Assembly: GCA_910579175.1 (NCBI GenBank)
Contig: CAJTTB010000001.1
Span: forward strand, 83,554 to 147,553
Length of the DNA stretch: 64,000 nucleotides
Origin: an uncultured Oscillospiraceae bacterium
GTDB taxonomy: Bacteria > Bacillota > Clostridia > Oscillospirales > Ruminococcaceae
Reading direction: 5' to 3'
Below are positions 37,219 through 44,913 of this stretch, piece by piece. The notes below the pieces were generated by a model. The model ran no database searches and was not told where the DNA came from. It saw only the letters and a program-made list of their open reading frames with translations. Every line of letters starts with the position of its first letter. Position 1 is the first letter of the stretch. The position numbers were made by a program, and so were the translations under genes.

Positions 37219-38106
37219 CTATCTTCGGGTCGCTAAACGGCTCAGTGCATTTTTTACAACCGGAACGGAAATCGCAATGATAACCAAAATGGCAGACAAC
37301 AGTTTTAAATCAGAAGACGGCAAACCTATCTGTAAAGCAATGGTCAACAGCGCACGATAAAGTACAGAACCCAATACCACACTGATAAAGCACATCAGCA
37401 TAGAACGCCTGCCAAAGATTGCCTCTCCTACAATTACAGAAGCCAAACCAATTACCATTGTACCAGTACCACCATTTGCATCGGAAAAGCTTTGATACTG
37501 CGCTAAAACCGCTCCAGATAAAGCAACAAACGCATTGGCAATTGCTAGACCCATTATCTTCATCGCTTCTGAATTGATAGAAGAAGCCCTTACCATATCC
37601 TCATTGTCACCTGTGGCACGCAAAGACATTCCAATTTGTGTTTTTAAAAACCAAAATAAAATACTACAAACAAGCAATAAAATGACTGTAATCACTGGCA
37701 GACGGTAACTGTTTTGTGGCAATTTATCTTCTAAAAAGGTAAAGATGGTATCTACATTTAACAGTGTGACATTGGGTTTATTTCCCATGACATGAAGGTT
37801 AATAGAATACAATGCAGTCATTGTCAAAATACCCGCTAAAATCACCTGAACTTTGAGTTTTGTCTGTAAAAAACCAGTTACCATTCCCGCCAATGCACCT
37901 GCTAAAATAGAAAGGACGATACCTAATATTGGATGTCCATGATAGGTCAAAATTGCTGAAACGGCACAGCCTAAGATAAAACTTCCATCTATCGTCAAAT
38001 CGGGAATATCCAAAATGCGAAAGGACACAAACACACCCATGGACATAATCGCATAGATTAACCCCAATTCAACTGCGCCCAGTGCCAGGGTCATAACACC
38101 CAACAT
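37219..38106 (-). CDS. ABC transporter permease, TrpY-like
   Basis: This 295-aa permease has about eight hydrophobic helices and the COG4120 pattern (GVFVSFRILDIPDLTIDGSFILG). It is distantly related to branched-chain amino acid permeases (LivH type). It sits between the lipoprotein and ATPase genes with gaps of 26 bp on either side, so it is the channel subunit of that importer. AAGGAG is 8 bases before the ATG. Confidence 0.92.
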   Translation of the reverse strand: MLGVMTLALGAVELGLIYAIMSMGVFVSFRILDIPDLTIDGSFILGCAVSAILTYHGHPILGIVLSILAGALAGMVTGFLQTKLKVQVILAGILTMTALYSINLHVMGNKPNVTLLNVDTIFTFLEDKLPQNSYRLPVITVILLLVCSILFWFLKTQIGMSLRATGDNEDMVRASSINSEAMKIMGLAIANAFVALSGAVLAQYQSFSDANGGTGTMVIGLASVIVGEAIFGRRSMLMCFISVVLGSVLYRALLTIALQIGLPSSDLKLLSAILVIIAISVPVVKNALSRLATRR

Positions 38107-38132
38107 ATGGTCAACTCCTTTTTCTGCTTTTA

Positions 38133-39230
38133 TTACTCGTTGGTATTTTTCACTACATAATGCTCATTGGAAGAAATTTCTTGTGGGATTTCAATTTCCA
38201 ATGCTTTTGCAGTATTTTCATTGACAAAAATGCTCAAATTATCATCAAATACTTTTACCGGAATCTCACTGATTGGGGTACCTTTTGCAACCTTGTCCAC
38301 CATGTTTGCTGTTTCTGCACCCAAAGCGGTATATTCAATACCATTGGTTGCCAAACCGCCATCACCCACCATAGAATCTGCACCGGTAAATACTGGAATC
38401 TGTGCTTTAATCGCTTCTTGTGCTATCATTGGCATAGCGGAAGCAACGGTATTGTCATTTGGAATAAATAGTGCATCTACTTTTGTAAACAGCACCTGTG
38501 CAGCCTGTTGTACTTCCGAACTGTTGGAAACACCAGATTCAATTAACTGCATTCCACGGTCCTCACAAAATTCTTTTGCTTTTTGCAGGTTTGAGACGGA
38601 ATTTGCTTCACCTGTAGAATACAAAAATCCTATACGATTTAATTTTGGATAAAATTGAAGTGCCAAATCCAAGATATCATCTACCTGTACCGCGTCAGAA
38701 GTACCAGTGATATTCTTATCTGTCTGTTCGATTGAAGTTACCAAACCAGCTTCTACTGGGTCGGTTACTGCGGAAAATATAATTGGAATGTCCTTCGCTA
38801 CGGTTGCAGCAGCCTGAGCAGCAGGTGTTGCGATTGCCACAATGACATCCTTTTTATCTGCTTTAAAGGCTTGTACAATAGAATTGCAATTGGACTGATC
38901 TCCTTGTGCATCCTTTAAATCAATTTCGCAGTTTACACCATCTCGATAGCCCAATTCTTCCAATTGTGCCTCAAAGCTAGCATAAATGGTATCCAAAGAC
39001 GGATGTTTGATATATTGAATCACGCCGATTTCTAATATATCATCTGTATCCTGATTGGATGTTGCATTAGATGTGTTGTCAGCTATTTCAGAACTATTGG
39101 AGCTTGTAGGTTTAGAGGAATTGGTACTTGTAGAGGTTTCTTTTGTTGGACCATTGGTACAACCTGCTAATAAACTAAGCATCAATGCACCAGTTGTCAA
39201 GGTGCGTAAAAATGTTTTCATCACTTTCAT
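38133..39230 (-). CDS. ABC_sub_bind substrate-binding lipoprotein, TrpX-like
   Basis: This 365-aa lipoprotein has a lipobox LLAGC with Cys at residue 24, then a Ser/Thr/Asn-rich linker, then the ABC_sub_bind domain (EIGVIQYIKHPSLDTIYASFEAQL). The fold keeps AIATPAAQAAATVAKDIPIIFSAVTDPV, a family hallmark. It is the binding component of the TrpXYZ-type importer. ATG at 39230 with AAAGGA upstream is the start. Confidence 0.93.
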   Translation of the reverse strand: MKVMKTFLRTLTTGALMLSLLAGCTNGPTKETSTSTNSSKPTSSNSSEIADNTSNATSNQDTDDILEIGVIQYIKHPSLDTIYASFEAQLEELGYRDGVNCEIDLKDAQGDQSNCNSIVQAFKADKKDVIVAIATPAAQAAATVAKDIPIIFSAVTDPVEAGLVTSIEQTDKNITGTSDAVQVDDILDLALQFYPKLNRIGFLYSTGEANSVSNLQKAKEFCEDRGMQLIESGVSNSSEVQQAAQVLFTKVDALFIPNDNTVASAMPMIAQEAIKAQIPVFTGADSMVGDGGLATNGIEYTALGAETANMVDKVAKGTPISEIPVKVFDDNLSIFVNENTAKALEIEIPQEISSNEHYVVKNTNE

Positions 39231-39319
39231 AAAATCATTTCCTTTCTTTACTTTTTTTATGAGCTGCTATCTGTAGTATAGGTTACTTTTGTCTTACTCA
39301 TTCGGAAGAGATACCAATT

Positions 39320-39388
39320 TGGGAATAAAATATTCCCAGTTTGCTTTTTCATTCCTGATGTATAAAATAGCTTTATCACGGATATCAA
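39320..39388 (-). promoter_or_regulatory. Possible internal promoter and hairpin before trpX-like gene
   Basis: On the minus strand TTGATA (39388-39383) and TATACA (39364-39359) are 18 bases apart. A perfect stem TGGGAATA/TATTCCCA (39320-39338) follows in the leader. If active, this would let the transporter be expressed apart from the upstream T-box. The hairpin lacks a good minus-strand U-tract. Confidence 0.3.
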
Positions 39389-39435
39389 TCCAATATAGGA
39401 TGAATGATAAATCGCTATATCAAAATTAATTGTAC

Positions 39436-40326
39436 TTATACTTTTGTACTTTCAAATTTGCCAAAAGTTATTCCTTGTTCGGTTATCCAGTCTACATTTC
39501 CATTTGATGAACGCAAAAGAACAAAGCTTGACGCACCAGAAGGGGTTTTAAAGGGTATGTCCTTCAACAGCACCATATTCTCATCAATCACACTTTTATA
39601 TTTCTCTCTTGCATTGATTGCACTATCTGGGCAAGAAGGAACCGCATCTTTACTCAAAACACTTCCAGATAAAACTATGAATCCCTCTGCTGTCTGTACA
39701 GCGCGTGCATTGGCTCCTCGCTTTTTGATAAAAAATGTAGTGTGCTTATCTCCAATTGAGCCAGTTGTATTTCCTTGTGTTGATTCTGTTATAACAAGAG
39801 GTTCAAAAACCTTGTGACCAAGCACCCCCATAATGATCTTTGCGTATTCAATAAATTCCTCAAGTTCACTTTCTTTTTCCTCTGTAACATTTCCCTGTGT
39901 AGGTTCATTGCCATTTTTTACGATGTATCTATGTGCATCATTCGCCATAGCACAAAAACGATTTTCCAAATAACTGATTTCAGTTGGTCCAAAAAAATTA
40001 TTGGATGTCGTAAATACTACAGCTTCTGACCAATAATCCTTATCTGGATTTTTCCTGTGTTCTTGCAACCGATAAAGAATGCCTTCTCCATTCTTCCTAG
40101 CTCCAGCCTGACCAACATAAATCACTTGTTCAGAAGTTTCATCTGATACTCCAAATAAGAAATATATTCCACTTTGCTTGAGATCATTTCGTTCTTTGCA
40201 CAAATCTAAGTCAACCCTTGGAATGCGATATGCAATACCAGTCCAATTTGACAATGTACATTTTATTCGTCCGTTAGCAGTTCCGTCCATTAAAAACATA
40301 TTTATGTTTTTACCATGTGTAGTCAT
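39436..40326 (-). CDS. GIY-YIG nuclease-domain protein with DUF4357
   Basis: This 296-aa protein has a GIY-YIG domain near residues 45-150 (SGIYFLFG, then VIYVGQAGARKNGEGILYRLQEH). A C-terminal DUF4357 segment contains FIVLSGSVLSKDAVPS and FKTPSGASSFVLL. GIY-YIG/DUF4357 proteins are accessory, often in defence or mobile contexts, with unknown targets. ATG at 40326 is chosen because GAGGA lies upstream. An extra 20 codons to 40386 are open but lack a site. It lies between a T-box leader and the TrpXYZ-like operon, on their strand. Confidence 0.88.
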   Translation of the reverse strand: MTTHGKNINMFLMDGTANGRIKCTLSNWTGIAYRIPRVDLDLCKERNDLKQSGIYFLFGVSDETSEQVIYVGQAGARKNGEGILYRLQEHRKNPDKDYWSEAVVFTTSNNFFGPTEISYLENRFCAMANDAHRYIVKNGNEPTQGNVTEEKESELEEFIEYAKIIMGVLGHKVFEPLVITESTQGNTTGSIGDKHTTFFIKKRGANARAVQTAEGFIVLSGSVLSKDAVPSCPDSAINAREKYKSVIDENMVLLKDIPFKTPSGASSFVLLRSSNGNVDWITEQGITFGKFESTKV

Positions 40327-40459
40327 CTGGTTTTCCTCGCTTTGATTGTTTTGACAGTTGTACTTCTGGTCACCGCTATCCATCATACCCCTGTATCAAT
40401 TTTATTTACTACACCTATCAATATTCATTGCATTCAACCGGGAACGTTGAATTGGGATA

Positions 40460-40735
40460 TAAAATATAAAAACATCTATCCTCAGATACCTCATCCAAGG
40501 ACAGATGTTGATTACTCTATCAAAATCTGCGGTGCCACCTTGATTGCCATCTTAACAACAGCCACTTTTTGAAATGCCAACACATTTCTGTCTTATAACG
40601 CAGACATACGTTATTGGCTAATGAGAAATCTTTCTGTTCACCAATACCCTCAAGGACCCATATTTCACAAACCGCTCTCTATCGGGCTTCCAGCGATACC
40701 CAACTCTCTGTAAGTGCGCTTTTGTCTTTGTTTTC
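40460..40735 (-). promoter_or_regulatory. T-box leader upstream of GIY-YIG and TrpXYZ-like genes
   Basis: The minus strand has Stem I elements AGAGAGTTGGG and CGCTGGAAGCCC (about 40712-40682), a specifier-loop stretch GTGAAATATGGGTCCTTGAG, and the T-box AAGGTGGCACCGCAG (40541-40527). The terminator AACATCTATCCT/AGGACAGATGTT (40471-40482 with 40498-40509) is followed by TTTTTATATTTT. The specifier register is ambiguous: TAT, ATG or TGG. TGG at 40660-40658 keeps the usual four bases before TTGAG and matches the tryptophan transporter context. The full uncharged-tRNA mechanism is inferred from the family. Confidence 0.88.
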
Positions 40736-40755
40736 CCATCAACAGTTTAACATAA

Positions 40756-40784
40756 AAGTATCATAATTTATGATATTTGTCAAG
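40756..40784 (-). promoter_or_regulatory. Predicted T-box promoter
   Basis: A perfect TTGACA (40784-40779) lies 17 bases before TACTTT (40761-40756) on the minus strand, about 20 bases upstream of Stem I. The -10 box is weak. Confidence 0.5.
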
Positions 40785-40871
40785 ATCTAAATGGTATCAA
40801 TTCTATGACATATTACTACAAACCAAGATATCACCGATTCATTTCATCCTATTTTGATTGCTTTATCATGC

Positions 40872-40912
40872 AAAAAACCTATTCCATATCACATCATACT
40901 GGAATAGGTTTT
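40872..40912 (-). terminator. Terminator after aroK
   Basis: AAAACCTATTCCA pairs with TGGAATAGGTTTT around a 13-base loop. On the minus strand it runs into TTTTTTGCATG. It starts 2 bases after the aroK stop and insulates the T-box unit downstream. Confidence 0.9.
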
Positions 40913-40913
40913 C

Positions 40914-41423
40914 TTATTTTTTTTTCAAATTTAATTGCTTAGTAATATCCTCTGCAACCGCAGATACACCATTTTTACAGAAAATTACATAGTCACTCTG
41001 CGTCTGATATACCACATCGCGCAAATCAAATAATTGTTGTAATTCCTGTTTTGTTTTACGAACCGCCAGCGGTCGAGAATTGTCCCCTTGAATGCGTTGA
41101 TAGCATTTTTCAAATGGTGTTTTTAGATAGACTAAAGTTCCCATAGAACGAATCAGTTCCCCATTTGACTGATTTGTCAAAATACCTCCACCAGTAGCGA
41201 AAACGGCACCTTTCATTTCTCCAGTTTGTTTTAAAACCTGTGTTTCTAATTGGCGAAAGTAATCCTCTCCATATTGTTCAAATAGATGTGAAATTGTCAT
41301 ATGACAGTGCTCTTGAATCAATTGATCAATGTCATAATGTTTGACCCCTAATTTTCTTGCCAAAACGGCAGCGACTGTTGACTTTCCACACCCCATAAAT
41401 CCACATAGATAAATATTTTTCAT
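40914..41423 (-). CDS. aroK: Shikimate kinase
   Basis: This enzyme phosphorylates shikimate in chorismate synthesis. At 169 aa it has P-loop GFMGCGKST, the substrate Asp in YDIDQLIQE, GGGILT in the middle and the lid Arg in DNSRPLAVR. The frame extends to a TTG at 41438, but ATG at 41423 is preferred because GGAG lies 9 bases before it. It follows aroE with a 92-bp gap, likely in one transcript. Confidence 0.95.
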   Translation of the reverse strand: MKNIYLCGFMGCGKSTVAAVLARKLGVKHYDIDQLIQEHCHMTISHLFEQYGEDYFRQLETQVLKQTGEMKGAVFATGGGILTNQSNGELIRSMGTLVYLKTPFEKCYQRIQGDNSRPLAVRKTKQELQQLFDLRDVVYQTQSDYVIFCKNGVSAVAEDITKQLNLKKK

Positions 41424-41515
41424 AGAAGAATGCTCCAATGTCTTTATTATCCACTAATCATGTTTATCTTGATCGTACATATATATCCTGTCAAATGAAT
41501 AAACTATTTTATTTA

Positions 41516-42391
41516 TCAGATTTGTGTCTGACGCGTTGATAACTGTACAGAAAAATCTGTTTCAATGGCCTTTTGGGTATCTTCGATTAAGATATGTATA
41601 TCCTCTTCATCGAATTCCGCTTGATACCAGATTTTATGTGCATAAACTGCCTGCCAAACCAACATGGATACGCCATTATTTGCTGGTATTTGGTGTTCTC
41701 GCGCAATCTGTATTAACTTTGTCTCAACTGGATTATAAATCAAATCATATACATAATCACAATTCATAACGACTTCTTCTGATACTGGACATTCATTGAT
41801 ATGTGGATATAATCCCACTGGAGTTGCATTGACAAGCAGGTGAAAATGACCAGTAATCTTTTGGATATCAACTACCTGGATGTGTGATGAAGCATTGATA
41901 TTCATCAAAAAGTCACGCATACGTGCGCCTTTTAATAAACTTTGTTCTCGCACTGCAATGGTCAAAGAAGCGCCTGCCAAAATACATTCTGCTGCAATCA
42001 TATGGGCAGCACCTCCGGCACCCAATAACAGTACAGGACCATCTTTTAAACGCACACCCAAATCATTCAATCCATGTAAGAAGCCATAGTAATCGGTGTT
42101 ATAGCCAACCACTTTGCCTTTACAGTCCACAGTATTCACTGCATTATAAAGTCTCGCTCTTTCATCTAATTCATCTAAATACTGCATAATCTTCATTTTA
42201 TAAGGAATTGTGACATTGAATCCATCTTCTTGAAGCAAACTATCTATATTCGCATCAAAATCCTGTTGGGAGATGGAATATAAATCATAAATAGAATTTC
42301 TTTTTGAGAGTTGAAACAGCCTCTCATGAATAAAAGGAGAAAGGGAATGGGACAATGGATATCCAAGCAATTTGAATTTTCCTTGTGACAT
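41516..42391 (-). CDS. aroE: Shikimate dehydrogenase
   Basis: AroE reduces 3-dehydroshikimate with NADPH. At 291 aa it shows the shikimate-binding block LLGYPLSHSLSPFIH, FNVTIPYK with catalytic Lys, NAVNTV and the NADP loop LLGAGGAAHMIA. ATG at 42391 is used because AAAGGA lies 9 bases upstream. Frame upstream to 42421 is not needed. It is the first of aroE-aroK. Confidence 0.96.
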   Translation of the reverse strand: MSQGKFKLLGYPLSHSLSPFIHERLFQLSKRNSIYDLYSISQQDFDANIDSLLQEDGFNVTIPYKMKIMQYLDELDERARLYNAVNTVDCKGKVVGYNTDYYGFLHGLNDLGVRLKDGPVLLLGAGGAAHMIAAECILAGASLTIAVREQSLLKGARMRDFLMNINASSHIQVVDIQKITGHFHLLVNATPVGLYPHINECPVSEEVVMNCDYVYDLIYNPVETKLIQIAREHQIPANNGVSMLVWQAVYAHKIWYQAEFDEEDIHILIEDTQKAIETDFSVQLSTRQTQI

Positions 42392-42660
42392 AATATCACA
42401 TCCTTTCATATAGGTTGCCATAAAATTGGCATAACATTTTATGACACTATCATGATAAGCCTGATATTTTTATTTTTCAAGTCTTTTACAATTGCGCATT
42501 AAGAAATTCTACAATTTTAAAGATATTCCTGTCAACTTATTTTTGTTTTTGGATAATATACCCAAAATATTAGGTTATAAATTTAACAAAATGCCACAAA
42601 ATCCGATTTGCACCAAATTTATTTTAAAATATTACCATAAAATTACAAATTTGTTAAAAA
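42392..42660. other. Gap between bofA-like and aroE
   Basis: This AT-rich stretch should contain the leftward aroE promoter. No clear hairpin or consensus promoter pair was found, and there is no believable ORF of its own. Confidence 0.4.
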
Positions 42661-42918
42661 TTAGAAACACAATACATAAACCGCACTCAATATTACTCCC
42701 GGAATGCCCAGTAATGCCCCAATGGCAAGTGTCAAATAATTTATGGTATAAGCATACCCCAATGCCGACAACACAAAACCAGTCGGAATCGCTGCCACAA
42801 CGCCGCTCAATACTCCATAAATTCCCTTTAAAACTGGATTTTTACAAGATTTTAAATACATCACATTTAAAATCAATAAAAAAGCTCCTATCAAATACAT
42901 CAAAACAGTCAAAGACAT
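42661..42918 (-). CDS. BofA-like sigma-K processing inhibitor family protein
   Basis: This 85-aa membrane protein has three hydrophobic segments. Its C-terminus NYLTLAIGALLGIPGVILSA matches the BofA pattern of an inner-membrane sporulation checkpoint protein. In Bacillus, BofA holds the SpoIVFB protease in check. Many clostridial relatives have uncertain roles. ATG at 42918 is chosen because AAAGG lies 9 bases before it. The ATG at 42927 directly abuts that site and is too close. Confidence 0.78.
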   Translation of the reverse strand: MSLTVLMYLIGAFLLILNVMYLKSCKNPVLKGIYGVLSGVVAAIPTGFVLSALGYAYTINYLTLAIGALLGIPGVILSAVYVLCF

Positions 42919-43094
42919 TTTTTTCATCCTTTCTCATCATTGCTTATCCTGGCAATAATCCATTTTATGAATTCTAAGAAAAAAATAGAAGCCTTTCCAA
43001 AAAATATTTTTATACAAAACATGGTTTCTCTTATGTTTTTTCTAAACGATTGCAGATAATAAATCTGTAATGAAATTAGAAGGAGAGATTTCGA

Positions 43095-43265
43095 TTGAAG
43101 TTATACACCACAATTGAAGAGCATTTTTGCACAAAACGCCACCAAAATGTACCTGTTCAAATTCACCACTACTCAAATGGTACCAAACAGAGAAATTGCC
43201 TACACCAAGCCCAATGTGAATATCAAAATTGTCAGACCAATGATTTGCCAAAATCACAAAAATAG
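43095..43265 (+). CDS. 56-aa cysteine-containing small protein, TTG start
   Basis: A perfect AAGGAGAG (43080-43087) lies 7 bases before a TTG that opens a 56-codon frame ending at 43265. The product begins MKLYTTIEEHFCTKRHQNV and has four cysteines at 12, 35, 41 and 46 (CX5CX4C at the end), suggesting a small zinc-binding fold. A strong terminator begins right after the stop. It is transcribed opposite to both neighbours. Function is unknown. Confidence 0.75.
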   Translation: MKLYTTIEEHFCTKRHQNVPVQIHHYSNGTKQRNCLHQAQCEYQNCQTNDLPKSQK

Positions 43266-43267
43266 AT

Positions 43268-43302
43268 AAAAAACTGCTGCAATTTATTTGCAGCAGTTTT
43301 TT
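43268..43302. terminator. Convergent terminator after the 56-aa gene
   Basis: AAAAAACTGCTGCAA (43268-43282) pairs perfectly with TTGCAGCAGTTTTTT. It is immediately adjacent to the stop codons of two convergent genes and U-rich both ways. Confidence 0.92.
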
Positions 43303-44315
43303 TACAGCGGATAAATTTTTTTCAGGGGAATGGCTTCTAATTTAGAATGTTCTAATTCTTCTATGATTGACAAACACTTTTTCACATCTAAATTCTCTAA
43401 AAGTACCTTTTTAAAATGTGAAATCAATTGCTCACTTCTTTCATCCAGCGTTAAACTTCTTGGAAATGGTATAATTAAGTCTTTATAATCCTGTACGGTT
43501 CTGCGAAAATCTGCTTTTAAAAATCTATCCCTGTTCAATTTGTGAATCAAAAAGTATGCACAGTTGGATGATAAAAGCTGTTTTAACTGGTCCATCAAAT
43601 TCTCTTGATCCTCTTCAGCTAACCTACACTCTCCCACCAAGGTCTTTAACATACATGTCAAGTGCTCTTCCTGTGTCCAGTCAATTCCCTGTAACATATA
43701 GATAAGGTCTACGATATCCTTTCCCCGTGGTCTTACCAAGCACTGGTGTAACTTCCAAGCTACCTGTACTTCCGGAAGCGTAGCATAAGGAATTTCAAAT
43801 GGTTCTCCTGTCAAAGGCTGATACATGACAGAAACCGGTTTATAATAAAGTGGGAGATTCATTGTGATTTCTATATCATAATCATTCCAGCCACTTGCTC
43901 CTTCTAAAAAAGCAAAACTCAGCCCCGCTGTCAGAAAGTCATCTTCCATTTTATAATCCACCAAATAACCATCTGCTGCCTCATAATTCCCCTCTTCATC
44001 ACAACAAAATTCAACAGAATAACCATTACAATGATATTCTTTCTTTTTCATCTCATCTATTATCATCTGCATATAAGGGGTAAACACTTTTCTAAAATTG
44101 CATTCATCCCCTCTAGGCTGATCAATCGGTTTTAGATATACAAAATCAATATCATCCATTTGTTCCAATCGCTTGATTGGATCAGGATAATATTTCGCAT
44201 GTAGCAAGCTGCCCTTTAGCATAAAAGGCAGTTTCATCTTCGAAATGGTTCGCAATATCTCTTCAAAAAATGAAACACGAAATAGATTGTAGGTTTGATT
44301 TGAATCTTTACTCAT
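43302..44315 (-). CDS. AbiEii-like nucleotidyltransferase-fold protein
   Basis: This 337-aa protein has the minimal nucleotidyltransferase signature: KGS at residues 34-36, then DDID at 54-57, matching the G-S...D-x-D metal site. The region WKLHQCLVRPRGKDIVDLIYML is like AbiEii-type toxins (EK...R.KD..DL). It could transfer a nucleotide to tRNA or protein, but the substrate is unknown. ATG at 44315 overlaps the stop of the upstream gene (TAATG), so translation is coupled. The longer frame to 44327 has the ribosome site too close. Confidence 0.78.
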   Translation of the reverse strand: MSKDSNQTYNLFRVSFFEEILRTISKMKLPFMLKGSLLHAKYYPDPIKRLEQMDDIDFVYLKPIDQPRGDECNFRKVFTPYMQMIIDEMKKKEYHCNGYSVEFCCDEEGNYEAADGYLVDYKMEDDFLTAGLSFAFLEGASGWNDYDIEITMNLPLYYKPVSVMYQPLTGEPFEIPYATLPEVQVAWKLHQCLVRPRGKDIVDLIYMLQGIDWTQEEHLTCMLKTLVGECRLAEEDQENLMDQLKQLLSSNCAYFLIHKLNRDRFLKADFRRTVQDYKDLIIPFPRSLTLDERSEQLISHFKKVLLENLDVKKCLSIIEELEHSKLEAIPLKKIYPL

Positions 44316-44869
44316 TATGATACCCATCCTTTATCCAATTCTATAAAATTATCATAGATGCAATACTCAAATTTTTCCTTTATCACTGGCTGACCAATTT
44401 GTTTTAATACTGTTTGCATCTGTTGTACCCACTGATAAAATGTTGTTTTTTGTGTATGGCGAATGGTAATAAACCGCTCTCCAGAATACAAGGCATTCAA
44501 AGACAAATGTGCGTGATGTTGTTCACAAAGTGTCTTTAACTGTAACATTTGGTTTGGTTTTACCTTACAATGCCATTCGTAATAGTTTTGTTCTGCCAAA
44601 TAGTCTTGATTTTCATCTGGATTGATTTCTACCTTTATCCTGCGAATTACAAAACCCGCTCTTTCAAATGCCTTTATGGTGTGTTGTACTTGCCCTAATG
44701 CCTGAGAAAAGTTTTCAGTTTCCACCAACTGTGTAAACATCGGTTGTTTGATATAATCTCCCTTTTCCAATTCAATCAACACAGGCTTTACATTTTTTTC
44801 AGCACATAACTGTAAAAACGGCTGCTTTTGCTCAATCAAGTCTGTTGTTATATGAAACTGAAATAACAT
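44315..44869 (-). CDS. Unrecognised internally duplicated partner protein
   Basis: This 184-aa protein belongs to no family I recognise. Two halves (about 1-90 and 95-175) look alike. Each opens with an aromatic/His strand (LFQFHITTDL; YYEWHCKVKP), then an LCxE helix (LQLCAEKN; KTLCEQHH), and ends with a helix rich in Q and a V-rich strand. This suggests a tandem of small alpha-beta (ferredoxin-like) domains. AAGGGGGG lies 5 bases before the ATG. It is translationally coupled to the nucleotidyltransferase gene, so the products probably work together. Confidence 0.8.
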   Translation of the reverse strand: MLFQFHITTDLIEQKQPFLQLCAEKNVKPVLIELEKGDYIKQPMFTQLVETENFSQALGQVQHTIKAFERAGFVIRRIKVEINPDENQDYLAEQNYYEWHCKVKPNQMLQLKTLCEQHHAHLSLNALYSGERFITIRHTQKTTFYQWVQQMQTVLKQIGQPVIKEKFEYCIYDNFIELDKGWVS

Positions 44870-44913
44870 CTAATCCCCCCTTAAAACCATTGATGTCTAC
44901 AACAATCAAAATA

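Noticed and set aside
42492..42977. 161-codon rightward open frame over the bofA-like gene
   Set aside because: Antisense to a recognisable membrane protein and without a ribosome site.
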